From: Comamonadaceae bacterium
GTDB lineage: Bacteria > Pseudomonadota > Gammaproteobacteria > Burkholderiales > Burkholderiaceae_C
DNA length: 64,000 nt
Direction of reading: 5' to 3'
Assembly (NCBI GenBank): GCA_947443645.1
Contig: CANEXF010000003.1
Coordinates: forward strand, 62,001-126,000
The position numbers and the translations under genes are program-made. The number at the start of each line of letters is the position of its first letter. Position 1 is the stretch's first letter. The notes under the pieces were generated by a model. The model searched no databases. It saw only the letters and a program-made list of their open reading frames with translations, and was not told where the DNA came from. This document shows, piece by piece, positions 36,836 to 46,319 of the stretch.

Positions 36836-37815
36836 TATTGGAGAGCCTGTACTCCAGCCACCAGCCAGCCACTGCTACCAGATTTGGGCTTGGTCATGTT
36901 CCAGACTTCGCGGAAAGGACTGGCACCGGCTGAGGCGTCTTCGCGGATCATGCCGGAGAACTCCACGCTGGCGAGGTAGCTGTCACTGAGCTCTTCTATG
37001 CCCAGCAGTTTGGCATCGAGCATCACGACGTCGGTCTTGTTGATGCCACCACCGGTGTGCGACTCGCGGTCAGACAGCTGCACCTTGATCTGTTCCAGCA
37101 TCTCGTCGGTCATCATCGCGCGCAGGCTGTTGATGTCGGAACGGTCCCAGGCATCTTGCAAGGTGAGGAAATTGGTCTTGCAGGCTGTGAGGAAGCCTTC
37201 TGCGTCGAATCCTGCAGGCACGCCCCAGGACTGGGAGCCCAGCAAGGCCGAACCTATCATGGAGCCGGGAGCCGCAGCCGAGCCGTCCTTGCCGGCATCA
37301 AAAGCCGTGTTGTTTGCTTCCCAGGGTCGGGCAGATGAATCGTTGCCGACGTTTTGTGGGTTGTAGGCTCTTGGGGTTTCGGCGTTGCCGGCACCCTGAA
37401 AAGCATAAGGCGACCCACCCTGTCCGGCCGAACCCTCGCCCCGGAGTTTGCGCATCACAAAGCCGATCACCAGCATCACCACAAAAGCCAGCAAGGCAAA
37501 CATGATGACCTGACTGAACGCACCGCCCAAACCCAGGGACGAAGCCAGCCAGGCCAGCCCGAGGCCAGCGGCCAGACCGCCCAGCATCGCACCCCAAGGC
37601 TTTTTAGGCGCTACTGGTGCCGCTGCGGGTGCCGCAGGTGTGGCCGGTTTGGCGGTCTGTGTAGCGCCGCCAGGTGCGGCCTGTCGCTGCGTGACATTGG
37701 ACGACTGCTTGCCGACCGACTGACCACCGCCCAGGCGCTTGGCCTCGGCTTGTACCCCAGCGAAGGTCAGCGTGAGCGCCAACAGGACGGAAAAAATCGT
37801 GGTCCACATTTTCAT
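36835..37815 (-). CDS. Tim44-like domain membrane protein
   Basis: 326 residues: signal peptide or anchor (1-23), an Ala/Pro-rich linker (about 40-75), a glycine-rich hydrophobic region with one or two membrane helices (about 75-118; LGGLAAGLGLAWLASSLGL and FALLAFVVMLVIGFV), another flexible linker, and a C-terminal Tim44-like/NTF2-fold domain (about 200-325). In mitochondria Tim44 tethers the import motor to the membrane; bacterial versions have no settled function. It lies between ubiE and ubiJ, so it may serve the membrane-bound Ubi assembly; that is inference from position only. Confidence 0.85.
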   Translation of the reverse strand: MKMWTTIFSVLLALTLTFAGVQAEAKRLGGGQSVGKQSSNVTQRQAAPGGATQTAKPATPAAPAAAPVAPKKPWGAMLGGLAAGLGLAWLASSLGLGGAFSQVIMFALLAFVVMLVIGFVMRKLRGEGSAGQGGSPYAFQGAGNAETPRAYNPQNVGNDSSARPWEANNTAFDAGKDGSAAAPGSMIGSALLGSQSWGVPAGFDAEGFLTACKTNFLTLQDAWDRSDINSLRAMMTDEMLEQIKVQLSDRESHTGGGINKTDVVMLDAKLLGIEELSDSYLASVEFSGMIREDASAGASPFREVWNMTKPKSGSSGWLVAGVQALQ

Positions 37816-37867
37816 AAGGTCTCCTTGAGCTATTTTTTAATCTTGTTTAGAGGGCGTCAGCCGCGTT

Positions 37868-38599
37868 TCAACACTTGATTCCAACATGCAATGCCACAAC
37901 GCCGCCTGACATGTTGTGATAGTCCACATGACCGAAACCACCTTTATGCATCATGGCCTTTAATTCGTCCTGCCCCGGGTGCATGCGAATCGACTCGGCC
38001 AGGTACTGGTAACTTGAATCATCGTTGGCCACCAGCTTGCCCAGTTTGGGCAGCACCTTGAACGAGTACCAGTCATAAATTTTTTCCAGCGGCTTGGCGA
38101 CTTTGGAAAATTCCAGCACCAGCAGCTTGCCGCCGGGCTTGAGCACGCGGTTCATTTCGCGCAAGGCCACATCCTTGTGTGTCATGTTGCGCAAGCCAAA
38201 AGCCACTGTGACGAGATCGAAATGCGCATCGGGAAACGGCAGCTTTTCGGCGTCGCACACCAGCGTAGGCAGACTCAGGCCCGCATCAATCAGACGATTG
38301 CGCCCTTCGCGCAGCATGGCCTCGTTGATGTCGGTGTGCACCACCTGGCCACTTGCGCCCACCTTGGGCGCAAACGCCAGGGCCAGATCACCCGTACCGC
38401 CGGCAATGTCTAGTACCGACTGACCTTCCTTGACGTTGGCGACAAGAACCGTGTAAGCCTTCCAGGCCCGATGCAGACCCAGCGACATCAAATCATTCAT
38501 GACGTCGTACTTGGAGGCCACGGAGTCGAACACCCCGCGAACGCGCTTCGCCTTGTCGTGCTCATCGACGGACTGAAAACCAAAGTGGGTGCTTGACAT
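37868..38599 (-). CDS. ubiE: UbiE, ubiquinone/menaquinone C-methyltransferase
   Basis: 243-residue SAM-dependent methyltransferase for the C-methylation step of ubiquinone (and demethylmenaquinone, where present). The SAM-binding motif is [11 protein letters not shown], and the UbiE signatures [17 protein letters not shown] and [20 protein letters not shown] are clear. The length is close to E. coli UbiE (251). It lies in the minus-strand run DUF971-ubiE-tim44-ubiJ-ubiB. Confidence 0.97.
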   Translation of the reverse strand: MSSTHFGFQSVDEHDKAKRVRGVFDSVASKYDVMNDLMSLGLHRAWKAYTVLVANVKEGQSVLDIAGGTGDLALAFAPKVGASGQVVHTDINEAMLREGRNRLIDAGLSLPTLVCDAEKLPFPDAHFDLVTVAFGLRNMTHKDVALREMNRVLKPGGKLLVLEFSKVAKPLEKIYDWYSFKVLPKLGKLVANDDSSYQYLAESIRMHPGQDELKAMMHKGGFGHVDYHNMSGGVVALHVGIKC

Positions 38600-38637
38600 A
38601 AGTGAATGCTAGGGGCCAATGCCCGGTTGATGATGAC

Positions 38638-38682
38638 AAGCCCCCTGCTGACGCCGGGCTATGTCGTGATTTAAGGGGGCTT
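38638..38682. other. hairpin between the DUF971 gene and ubiE
   Basis: AAGCCCCCT and AAGGGGGCTT pair over a 26-base loop in the 121-base gap. There is no T-run on the minus strand that carries the genes, so termination is doubtful. Confidence 0.3.
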
Positions 38683-38720
38683 TATGCTCGAAAAACAACA
38701 GTCAACGCTGCATGCGCAGA

Positions 38721-39134
38721 TCAGTGCGAGCCGCAAGCAGCGCCACCGGCGGCCAGCATGAGTGCGTCACGGTCGGCGCCAGCGGCTTGCAGTCTGCGCT
38801 GGTAGTCTGCCCAGAGCTGATCTTGCTCGGCACCCAGCTTGTAGAGGTAGTCCCAGGAAAAAATGCCGCTCTCGTGGCCATCGGAAAATATCGGCTTGAC
38901 GGCGTAATTGCCTATGGGTTCGAGTTCAAGCAGGTCGACTTCGCGCTTGCCGGTCTGCAGTACTTCCTGACCCGGGCCATGGCCCTGGACTTCTGCAGAC
39001 GGCGAATACACGCGCATCAGCTCAAATGGAATCTTGAACTGCGCACCGTCCGAAAATGCGATTTCGAGAATCCGCGACTGGCTGTGAACCGTCAGCGCTG
39101 TAGGGGTTGGAGCCCCGGCTTGAAGACCTGCCAT
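38721..39134 (-). CDS. DUF971 domain protein
   Basis: 137 residues with the DUF971/gamma-butyrobetaine hydroxylase N-terminal-like fold (about 12-105; LTVHSQSRILEIAFSDG, then PFELMRVYSPSAEVQG, VEPIGNYAVKPIFSDGHESG-type sequence and FSWDYLYKLG). Homologues occur as short stand-alone proteins and as N-terminal domains of 2-oxoglutarate dioxygenases; related proteins bind iron-sulfur clusters, but a role here is not established. It is upstream of ubiE in the same direction, as in many betaproteobacteria. Confidence 0.85.
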   Translation of the reverse strand: MAGLQAGAPTPTALTVHSQSRILEIAFSDGAQFKIPFELMRVYSPSAEVQGHGPGQEVLQTGKREVDLLELEPIGNYAVKPIFSDGHESGIFSWDYLYKLGAEQDQLWADYQRRLQAAGADRDALMLAAGGAACGSH

Positions 39135-39194
39135 GGTGTGATGCTTTATGAAAATAAACAGGCCGGCCGCACGATAAGCGCAGGCGGCCTGGTG

Positions 39195-42100
39195 TTAAAC
39201 CAGAACCCGCTCTATGCCGCCGTGGTTGGCCGCATCCACATAGCTGGGCAACCACTCTTTGCCCAGTATCTGGTTGGCCATTTCAACGACGATGTAATCG
39301 GCTTCGAGCAGACCGTTTTTCATGTCGTCGCCGTAGCGGCTCAGACCCTGCAGGCAGCTTGGGCAACTGGTCAGAATTTTGACGTTCTCATTGGCGCCCA
39401 GCGCGCCGGATGCTCGCAGTTCGGCTTCACCTTTTAGGAGCTCTTCTTCCTTGCGAAAGCGAATTTGCGTGGCAATGTCCGGCCGGGTCACGCCCAGCGT
39501 GCCCGACTCGCCGCAGCAACGCTCGTTTTTCAGCACGTTGTCGCCCAGCAGCGCCTTGACCGTCTTCATCGGCTCTTGCAACTTCATCGGGCTGTGGCAA
39601 GGGTCGTGGTAGAGATAGCCCTGGCCGGTGTTGAGTGTGATGCCTTTTTCCAGCAGGTACTCATGGATGTCTATGATGCGGCTGCCCGGAAAAATCTTGT
39701 CAAACTCATAGCCCTGAAGCTGGTCGTAGCAGGTGCCGCAGGACACCACCACGGTCTTGATGTCCAGGTAATTCAGTGTGTTGGCGACGCGGTGAAACAG
39801 CACCCGGTTGTCGGTGATGATCTTGTCGGCCTTGTCAAACTGGCCGCTGCCTTTTTGCGGGTAGCCGCAGCACAGGTAACCCGGCGGCAACACCGTCTGC
39901 ACGCCCGCATGCCAGAGCATGGCCTGGGTCGCCAGACCGACTTGTGAAAACAGGCGCTCGGAGCCGCAACCCGGAAAGTAAAACACCGCCTCGGTTTCGG
40001 CCGTCGTGTTTTTCGGATTGCGGATGATGGGGACATAGTCCTTGTCTTCAATGTCGAGCAGCGCGCGTGCGGTTTTCTTGGGCAAACCGCCTGGCATTTT
40101 CTTGTTGATGAAGTGAATCACCTGCTCTTTGATCGGCGATTTCCCCACCGTGGCCGGGGGCTTGGCGGTCTGCTTGCGCGCCAAGCGGCCCAGCAAGTCA
40201 TTGGCCAGGCGCTGGACCTTGAAGCCCACACCCACCATGGCGCTACGCATCAGCTTGATGGTTTGCGGATTGGTCGCGTTCAAAAAGAACATCGCAGCGG
40301 CGTTGCCGGGGCGGAAGGATTTCTGGCCCATCTTGCGCAGCAGGTTGCGCATGTTCATGGATACGTCGCCGAAATCGATATCCACCGGGCAAGGGCTCAG
40401 GCACTTGTGGCAGACCGTGCAATGGTCGGCCACGTCTTCAAACTCTTCCCAGTGCTTGACGCTGATGCCGCGCCGGGTCTGCTCTTCGTACAGAAAAGCC
40501 TCGACCAGCAGCGAGGTCGCCAAAATCTTGTTGCGCGGGCTGTAAAGCAAGTTGGCGCGCGGCACATGGGTGGCGCACACCGGCTTGCACTTGCCGCAGC
40601 GCAGGCAGTCTTTCACGCTGTCGGCAATCGCGCCTATGTCGGACTGCTGCATGATCAGCGACTCATGACCCATCAGTCCAAAGCTTGGCGTGTATGCATT
40701 AGTCAAATCCGAAGAGATTTGGCCCCCACGTTCGCTCACTTCGTGTAACTCGCTGCCCCCCGAGGGGGCCGCTGCGCCTGCTGCCTGGCGGAGCCAGTTC
40801 CGCGGCCCCTGTTTGAATGAAGAGACAGTCGGCTCTCCAGTTTCGTTCGATATCTGGGCAAATTCGGACTGCACACCAATGGATACGGGCGCTAGCAGCT
40901 CCTTATTTCGTAGCAGCTTGCCTTTGTTGAAACGCCCCTCGGGATCGATCCTGGCCTTGTAGTCGGCAAAGGGCTGAAGCTCGGCGTCACTCAGAAACTC
41001 CATCTTGGTGATGCCAATGCCGTGCTCGCCGGAAATCACGCCGTCGAGCGACCGCGCCAGCACCATGATGCGTGCAACCGCGCCGTGGGCGGCCTGCAGC
41101 ATTTCGTAGTCATCGCTGTTGACCGGCAAATTGGTGTGCACATTGCCGTCACCGGCATGCATGTGCAGCGCGGCCCAGACGCGGCCCTTGAGCACACGCT
41201 TGTGAATCGCCGTGCATTCGGCCAGTATCGGCAAAAACGCCCCGCCCGTGAAAATCGTCTGCAGCGGCGCACGCAACTGGGTTTTCCAGCTGGCGCGTAG
41301 CGAATGGTCTTGCAACTGCAGAAACAGCGGCTCAACATCCTTCAGCCAGCCAGACCACAGTGCGCGCACCTCGGTGACCAGCGCTAGCGCTTGCGCAACG
41401 CGGTCTTCAAGCAGCTCGGCCGAAGGAATCTCGTTGGCGTCGTCCGACTTGCCCAAAGGCAGATTACCCTTGAGAAAAAACTGCTCCAGCTCGTCACACA
41501 GCTTGATCTTGTTGGCCAGGCTGAGCTCGATATTGATGCGTTCAATGCCGTCGGTGTACTCGGCCATGCGCGGCAGCGGAATCACCACGTCTTCGTTGAT
41601 CTTGAAGGCGTTGGTGTGCTTTGAAATTGCCGCCGTGCGTTTGCGGTCCAGCCAGAATTTCTTGCGTGCTTCAGCGCTGATGGCGATAAAGCCCTCGCCG
41701 CTACGCGAATTGGCAATGCGCACCACTTCACTGGTTGCGCGGGCCACGGCATCGGCGTCGTCACCGGCAATGTCGCCAATCAAGACCATCTTGGGCAGGC
41801 CGCCGCGTTTGGACTTGGTGGCATAACCGACGGCGCGCAGATAACGGTCGTCCAGGTGTTCCAGGCCAGCGAGCAAGACCGGCGAGCCCAGGGCTTCGCT
41901 GCGCTTTTGCTCGGCAAACATGAAGTCCTTGATCTCGACGATGCTGGGCACGGCGTCCTTGGCATTGCCAAAAAACTCCATGCAGACGGTTCGCGTGTGC
42001 GCCGGCATACGGTGCACAATCCAGCGCGCGCTGGTGATCAGGCCGTCGCAGCCTTCTTTTTGTATGCCTGGCAAACCGCTCAGGAATTTGTCGGTGACGT

Positions 42101-43268
42101 CCTTGCCCAGGCCTTCCTTGCGAAAGCTTTTGCCGGGAATATCCAGGCGCTCGGTGCGCACTGGCGTCTTGCCATCGGCTTCAAAATATTTAAGTTCAAA
42201 GCTGGCCAGCTCGGCATCGTGAATCTTGCCCAGATTGTGGTTCAGCCGTGTCACTTCCAGCCACTGCGAGTCGGGCGTCACCATGCGCCAGGAAGCCAGA
42301 TTGTCCAGCGCCGTGCCCCAGAGCACGGCCTTTTTGCCGCCTGCATTCATGGCGATATTGCCGCCAATACAGGACGCTTCTGCCGACGTCGGGTCAACCG
42401 CAAACACAAAGCCACCTCGCTCGGCAGCATCGGCCACACGCTGCGTGACCACCCCGGCTTCGGTCCAGATGGTGGCTACCGGCTTGCTCAGGCCTGGCAA
42501 GACCTGCATTTCGACCTCGGTCATGGCCTCGAGCTTTTCGGTGTTGATGACCGCCGATTTCCAGGTCAGCGGAATCGCGCCGCCGGTGTAACCAGTGCCG
42601 CCGCCACGCGGAACAATCGTCAGGCCCAACTCAATACAGCCATTGACCAAGCCAGCCATTTCGACTTCGGTGTCCGGTGTGAGCACCACAAACGGGTATT
42701 CAACGCGCCAGTCGGTGGCATCGGTCACGTGAGACACGCGTGACAGACCGTCAAACTTGATGTTGTCCTTGAGTGTGAGCTTGCGCAGCTTGCGCTCGGT
42801 CAGCCGTCGCAACTCGGCCATGTCCTCGAATGAGGCGGAAAAGCGGCTGACAGCGGCTCTGGCAGCGTCGAGCAACTCGCCAACAATGGCGTCGCGCTGG
42901 CTGTCAACATCGGGCGTGCGGCGTTTTTCAACCTCGCCGAGGCGATGCTGCAAGGCCTCGACCAGCAATTTGCGGCGTTTGGGGTTGTCCAGCAGGTCAT
43001 CCTGCAAATAGGGGTTGCGCTGAACCACCCAGATATCACCGAGGACTTCATACAGCATGCGTGCGGAGCGGCCGGTGCGGCGCTCACCTCTGAGCTGGTT
43101 GAGCAAATCCCAGGCGCGGCTGCCGAGCAGGCGGATGACGACTTCACGGTCGGAAAACGACGTGTAGTTGTAGGGAATCTCGCGTATGCGAGCTTGATCG
43201 TGCTTGATGTCGCCGGCAACGGTGGCATCAAAAGAATGGAGTTCTTGGAGGGTAGTTGGAGCGTTCAT
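39195..43268 (-). CDS. giant FAD-linked oxidase / iron-sulfur oxidoreductase (DUF3683, GlcD/GlcF-like fusion)
   Basis: 1357 residues. Order: a DUF3683-type N-terminal domain (about 1-130), a FAD-binding PCMH domain ([18 protein letters not shown]), a FAD-oxidase C-terminal domain (with [14 protein letters not shown] and GEHGIG), a linker, a two-[4Fe-4S] ferredoxin part (Cys888/891/894/898 in [11 protein letters not shown]; Cys950/953/956/960 in [11 protein letters not shown]), and two CCG domains ([30 protein letters not shown]). It resembles D-2-hydroxyacid dehydrogenases fused to their electron-transfer subunit; the substrate is unknown. Residues 821-849 of the linker are encoded by a dispersed repeat (copy B). 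ATG 43268 ([10 protein letters not shown]) is chosen; the longer frame starts with no family similarity. Confidence 0.92.
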   Translation of the reverse strand: MNAPTTLQELHSFDATVAGDIKHDQARIREIPYNYTSFSDREVVIRLLGSRAWDLLNQLRGERRTGRSARMLYEVLGDIWVVQRNPYLQDDLLDNPKRRKLLVEALQHRLGEVEKRRTPDVDSQRDAIVGELLDAARAAVSRFSASFEDMAELRRLTERKLRKLTLKDNIKFDGLSRVSHVTDATDWRVEYPFVVLTPDTEVEMAGLVNGCIELGLTIVPRGGGTGYTGGAIPLTWKSAVINTEKLEAMTEVEMQVLPGLSKPVATIWTEAGVVTQRVADAAERGGFVFAVDPTSAEASCIGGNIAMNAGGKKAVLWGTALDNLASWRMVTPDSQWLEVTRLNHNLGKIHDAELASFELKYFEADGKTPVRTERLDIPGKSFRKEGLGKDVTDKFLSGLPGIQKEGCDGLITSARWIVHRMPAHTRTVCMEFFGNAKDAVPSIVEIKDFMFAEQKRSEALGSPVLLAGLEHLDDRYLRAVGYATKSKRGGLPKMVLIGDIAGDDADAVARATSEVVRIANSRSGEGFIAISAEARKKFWLDRKRTAAISKHTNAFKINEDVVIPLPRMAEYTDGIERINIELSLANKIKLCDELEQFFLKGNLPLGKSDDANEIPSAELLEDRVAQALALVTEVRALWSGWLKDVEPLFLQLQDHSLRASWKTQLRAPLQTIFTGGAFLPILAECTAIHKRVLKGRVWAALHMHAGDGNVHTNLPVNSDDYEMLQAAHGAVARIMVLARSLDGVISGEHGIGITKMEFLSDAELQPFADYKARIDPEGRFNKGKLLRNKELLAPVSIGVQSEFAQISNETGEPTVSSFKQGPRNWLRQAAGAAAPSGGSELHEVSERGGQISSDLTNAYTPSFGLMGHESLIMQQSDIGAIADSVKDCLRCGKCKPVCATHVPRANLLYSPRNKILATSLLVEAFLYEEQTRRGISVKHWEEFEDVADHCTVCHKCLSPCPVDIDFGDVSMNMRNLLRKMGQKSFRPGNAAAMFFLNATNPQTIKLMRSAMVGVGFKVQRLANDLLGRLARKQTAKPPATVGKSPIKEQVIHFINKKMPGGLPKKTARALLDIEDKDYVPIIRNPKNTTAETEAVFYFPGCGSERLFSQVGLATQAMLWHAGVQTVLPPGYLCCGYPQKGSGQFDKADKIITDNRVLFHRVANTLNYLDIKTVVVSCGTCYDQLQGYEFDKIFPGSRIIDIHEYLLEKGITLNTGQGYLYHDPCHSPMKLQEPMKTVKALLGDNVLKNERCCGESGTLGVTRPDIATQIRFRKEEELLKGEAELRASGALGANENVKILTSCPSCLQGLSRYGDDMKNGLLEADYIVVEMANQILGKEWLPSYVDAANHGGIERVLV
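40721..40809 (-). repeat. structured dispersed repeat, copy B, inside a coding sequence
   Basis: Reads in the gene's own direction and encodes residues 821-849 (GPRNWLRQ... to ...SERGG) of the giant oxidoreductase. It has the outer stem GGGGCCGC / GCGGCCCC, an inner hairpin CTGGC-TCC-GCCAG (a paired change from CCGGC / GCCGG in copies A and C), GGCCCCCTCGGGGGGC, CAC-GAA-GTG and the closing GTGGGGGC. The frame stays open through it. Confidence 0.9.
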
Positions 43269-43439
43269 CTTGAATAGCCAGCTGCTTGGCGGGAACGTAC
43301 AAGCCCGCATCCAGAGCCGAAGCACTATGTTAACGCAGGGTAGCATTCAGACCGGATCAAGAAAGAATGACCTCATGAAATCCAGCTTGTAGCCGGCAAA
43401 TGCGCGGCTGCGGGGCTGGTAACAACAACGAACCCCGCG

Positions 43440-44195
43440 ATGCCCCACCCTGTTTCTGTCACGCACTGGCCTTATCCGCGCTGGATCGCCCACCGCGGCG
43501 CAGGCCAGCTGGCGCCTGAAAACACGCTCGCGGCCTTCAAACTCGGCGCCCGCCACGGCTTTCGCATGTTCGAGTGCGACGTCAAGCTCAGCGCCGATGG
43601 CCTGCCCTTTCTGCTTCACGACGACAAGCTGGAGCGAACCAGCGATGGCAGGGGCGCTGCGGGCGATCGCACCTGGGCAGAGCTGTCCCGACTCGACGCT
43701 GGCAGCTGGCATTCGCCGGCTTTTGCCGGTGAGCCGCTGGCCAGCCTGGATGCGGTGGCCGATTTTTGCCTTGCGCAGGGCTATTTGCTCAACATCGAGA
43801 TCAAACCATCGCCCGGGCTGGAAGCCGTGACCGGCACCCGCGTGGCCCAGGCCGCGGCCAGACTCTGGAGAGATGCGGCGCCCCCGCCCCTGCTGAGCTC
43901 GTTTCAACCCGCGTCACTGCAAGCGGCCAGACTGGCCCAGCCCGAGCTGCCGCGGGCCTTGCTGCTCAACGAGTCCAGACCCGACTGGCTGCAAACAGCG
44001 CTTGAACTTGGCTGCGTCGCCGTGGTCTGCCAGCACCGTTTGTGGGATGAAAGCCGCGTGCACCAAGCGCGACAAGCCGGCCTCAGAACACTGGCTTACA
44101 CCGCCAACGACGAGTCAACTGTGCAAAAACTCATCACGCTGGGCCTGGACGGCATCATCACAGACCGGGTGGACCGGTTCGGACCCGGTACCTGA
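43440..44195 (+). CDS. ugpQ: glycerophosphodiester phosphodiesterase
   Basis: 251-residue TIM-barrel GDPD that cleaves glycerophosphodiesters to glycerol-3-phosphate and an alcohol. Metal and catalytic motifs are IAHRGAGQLAPENTLAAF (first catalytic His and Glu), FECDVKLSADGLPFLLHDD (second His) and LLNIEIKPSPG. There is no signal peptide, so it is the cytoplasmic UgpQ type. The C-terminal DGIITDRVDRF is typical. It is divergent from the giant oxidoreductase gene and stands alone, followed by a repeat-rich gap. Confidence 0.93.
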   Translation: MPHPVSVTHWPYPRWIAHRGAGQLAPENTLAAFKLGARHGFRMFECDVKLSADGLPFLLHDDKLERTSDGRGAAGDRTWAELSRLDAGSWHSPAFAGEPLASLDAVADFCLAQGYLLNIEIKPSPGLEAVTGTRVAQAAARLWRDAAPPPLLSSFQPASLQAARLAQPELPRALLLNESRPDWLQTALELGCVAVVCQHRLWDESRVHQARQAGLRTLAYTANDESTVQKLITLGLDGIITDRVDRFGPGT

Positions 44196-44244
44196 ACACT
44201 AGTTGCCGCAAGCGCTGCGGTCTCCGCAGGGAGCAACCTTAGCC

Positions 44245-44262
44245 GAGCTCAGGACGAACGGA
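44245..44262 (+). repeat. short dispersed motif GAGCTCAGGACGAACGG
   Basis: The same core (CTCAGGACGAAC) recurs at 31491-31502 after aspS. Such motifs are common extragenic repeats in proteobacterial genomes, often as halves of larger palindromes. Here it lies between the GDPD gene and repeat copy C. Confidence 0.45.
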
Positions 44263-44304
44263 ATCCAGACTAGGCAAGCCTGGGGTTGCGTTCCCATTCA
44301 AGCA

Positions 44305-44393
44305 GGAGCCGCGGAACCGGCTTTGCCGGGCCGCAGGCGCAGCGGCCCCCTCGGGGGGGCAGGAAGCTATACGCAGCGAGCGAGCGTGGGGGC
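44305..44393 (+). repeat. structured dispersed repeat, copy C
   Basis: Nearly the same as copy A, with outer stem GGAGCCGC / GCGGCCCC (one mismatch), inner hairpin CCGGC-TTT-GCCGG (44317-44329), GCCCCCTCGGGGGGGC and closing GTGGGGGC. It lies in the 300-base noncoding gap 44196-44495, which otherwise holds only copy D and the short GAGCTCAGGACGAACGG motif. Confidence 0.88.
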
Positions 44394-44440
44394 GTCGGTA
44401 TTAAGGGCCACAATTTTCCGCCGGGCCGCCCCAAGGAAAA

Positions 44441-44491
44441 TTAGCCCCCTCGGGGGGCAGAGAGCTACGCGAAGCGAGCGAACGTGGGGGC
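44441..44491 (+). repeat. structured dispersed repeat, partial copy D (right half)
   Basis: Holds the right half only: GCCCCCTCGGGGGGC, then CGC-GAA-GCG (paired change from CAC / GTG in copies A and B) and GTGGGGGC. The left half is replaced by a different sequence flanked by AATTTTCC and GGAAAATT (44411-44442), itself an imperfect inverted repeat. The right end lies 4 bases from the stop codon of the minus-strand gene at 44496. Confidence 0.8.
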
Positions 44492-44495
44492 AACA

Positions 44496-44786
44496 TCACC
44501 CCTTCCAGCCCCTAAGCAGCACCCACTGGCAGCTGGCCGCACCGACCACCAGCAAGGCATAGCTGGCCATCTTGCCGTCGCTGCCGAAGTACACCAGGCC
44601 AGCGACCAGCAGGGCCAGATTCACTATAAAAACAATAGCTGCTTGCGCCCATAGGCCGGTCACCAGCGGCCTTTTTGATCTGAAATATCGGGAGAAAAGA
44701 CGGGTCAACAACAACACACCGAGCGCCACAAAAGCAGCGGGCGCCATGAAGTTGAGCAAGTGGTCAGCCAGCAGATAAGCGGTCAT
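44496..44786 (-). CDS. hypothetical small membrane protein
   Basis: 96 residues from ATG 44786, with three hydrophobic helices (about 10-30, 40-64 and 70-90; MAPAAFVALGVLLLTRLF, IVFIVNLALLVAGLVYFG and YALLVVGAASCQWVLL). I recognise no named family. A longer frame to 44891 adds a non-hydrophobic stretch and is less likely. The codons for WAQAAI coincide with a match to the GATAGCT-type repeat core (44634-44657). It is divergent from hemA. Confidence 0.65.
   Translation of the reverse strand: MTAYLLADHLLNFMAPAAFVALGVLLLTRLFSRYFRSKRPLVTGLWAQAAIVFIVNLALLVAGLVYFGSDGKMASYALLVVGAASCQWVLLRGWKG
44634..44657 (+). repeat. match to GATAGCT-type repeat core inside a membrane-protein gene
   Basis: AATAGCTGCTTGCGCCC followed by ATAGGCC, the same core as at 47466-47520 and 58038-58088. 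On the gene strand it encodes WAQAAI within a membrane helix, so the match could also be partly coincidental. Confidence 0.45.
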
Positions 44787-44925
44787 TGCAAGGGGTCCAG
44801 CTTGGGGGCAGTCGGAGAAAAAGGAAAGTCTTGAGGACGCGTATTTGACGCTGCGCTCATCAGGCTGAAAAACTAATATTGCCTGCTTCAAGCCAGTCCT
44901 GCTGCTTCAATTTTATAATCTGTGA

Positions 44926-46215
44926 ATGTCAGTCTGGGCCCTTGGGCTAAACCATCACACCGCACCGCTCGATTTACGTGGGCGATTTGCGTTCACCATA
45001 GACCAGATTGCGCCCACTTTGACGGGTTTGCGCGAGTCGCTGGCGCGGCGACCTGAAGCGACCCTGCTTTCGACCTGCAACCGCACGGAAATCTATTGTG
45101 CCGGAGAGCGGCCCGACCTGGACCACGCGCTGGAATGGCTGGCTCACAGCGGCGGTGTCTCGCCAGAGCTGTTGCGCGCCCACGCCTACACGCTGCATGG
45201 CGACCAGGCCGCGCGTCACGCTTTTCGTGTCGCCAGCGGGCTCGACTCCATGGTGTTGGGCGAACCGCAGATTCTCGGCCAGATGAAAGACGCTGTGCGC
45301 GCCGCGGAAGACGCCGGCGCCATGGGCTCGACACTGCACCAGTTGTTCCAGCGCTCATTTTCTGTCGCCAAGGAAGTCCGCACCAGCACCGAAATTGGCG
45401 CGCACAGCATCAGCATGGCTGCTGCCAGCGTGCGGCTGGCCGGCCAGCTGTTTGAAGACCTGGGCGACATCAAGGTTCTGTTTGTCGGCGCGGGTGAGAT
45501 GATTGAGCTGGCCGCCACCCACTTCGCGGCCAAAAAGCCCAAGTCCATGGTGATTGCCAACCGCACGCTGGAGCGCGGCGAAAAACTCGCCCAGCGCTTT
45601 GGTGCCGAGGTGATGCGGCTGGCCGACCTGCCCAGCCGTCTGCACGAGTTTGATGCCGTCATCAGTTGCACCGCCAGCACCCTGCCCATCATTGGTCTGG
45701 GCGCTGTCGAGCGCGCTGTCAAGCTGCGCAAGCACCGGCCCATGTTCATGGTCGATCTGGCCGTGCCGCGCGACATTGAACCCGAGGTCAAGGCGCTGCC
45801 AGATATTTACCTCTACACCGTGGACGATCTGGCACAGGTAGTGCAAACCGGCAAGGACAGCCGTCAGGCGGCGGTGGCCGAGGCCGAGGTCATCATTGAT
45901 GCCGGTGTGCAGAACTTCATGCGTTGGCTGGGCCAGCGCGGCACCGTGCCGCTGATTCAGCAGCTCAATACGCAAGCCGACGAGTGGCGCGCACTGGAGA
46001 TTCAGCGCGCCAAGAAACTGCTGGCCAAAGGCGAATCGATTGATTCCGTGCTGGAGGCCCTGAGCCGCGGACTGACCCAAAAAATGCTGCACGGCACGCT
46101 GACGGAGCTGCATGCCGGCGACGTGAGCCGGCGTGAAGCCACGGCGCAGACGGTTTCCAGGCTGTTTCTGCGCGGGCAATTGCCCGACACGCGTCAAGAA
46201 GACAAAGAGCGTTAG
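44926..46215 (+). CDS. hemA: glutamyl-tRNA reductase
   Basis: Reduces glutamyl-tRNA(Glu) to glutamate-1-semialdehyde with NADPH, the first step of C5-pathway heme synthesis. The N-terminal [17 protein letters not shown], catalytic Cys51 (STCNRTEIY), [15 protein letters not shown] and the NADPH domain with [14 protein letters not shown] identify it. The length of 429 is normal. prfA and prmC follow on the same strand, the usual hemA-prfA-prmC order. Confidence 0.97.
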   Translation: MSVWALGLNHHTAPLDLRGRFAFTIDQIAPTLTGLRESLARRPEATLLSTCNRTEIYCAGERPDLDHALEWLAHSGGVSPELLRAHAYTLHGDQAARHAFRVASGLDSMVLGEPQILGQMKDAVRAAEDAGAMGSTLHQLFQRSFSVAKEVRTSTEIGAHSISMAAASVRLAGQLFEDLGDIKVLFVGAGEMIELAATHFAAKKPKSMVIANRTLERGEKLAQRFGAEVMRLADLPSRLHEFDAVISCTASTLPIIGLGAVERAVKLRKHRPMFMVDLAVPRDIEPEVKALPDIYLYTVDDLAQVVQTGKDSRQAAVAEAEVIIDAGVQNFMRWLGQRGTVPLIQQLNTQADEWRALEIQRAKKLLAKGESIDSVLEALSRGLTQKMLHGTLTELHAGDVSRREATAQTVSRLFLRGQLPDTRQEDKER

Positions 46216-46319
46216 CGCAGAATTATTGACGCCGCCGGCCCTGCGCCGGCTCCCGAGCTGCAGCCGCGCCAGCGCCAGCGCCATTTCCAGAATTTTTTGC
46301 CCTGACGGCCCCAAGCCCC

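Noticed and set aside
36749-44491. CRISPR array or transposon ends
   Set aside because: The repeat copies are kilobases apart or irregularly spaced, have no uniform spacers, no cas genes, and no transposase or clear target duplications.
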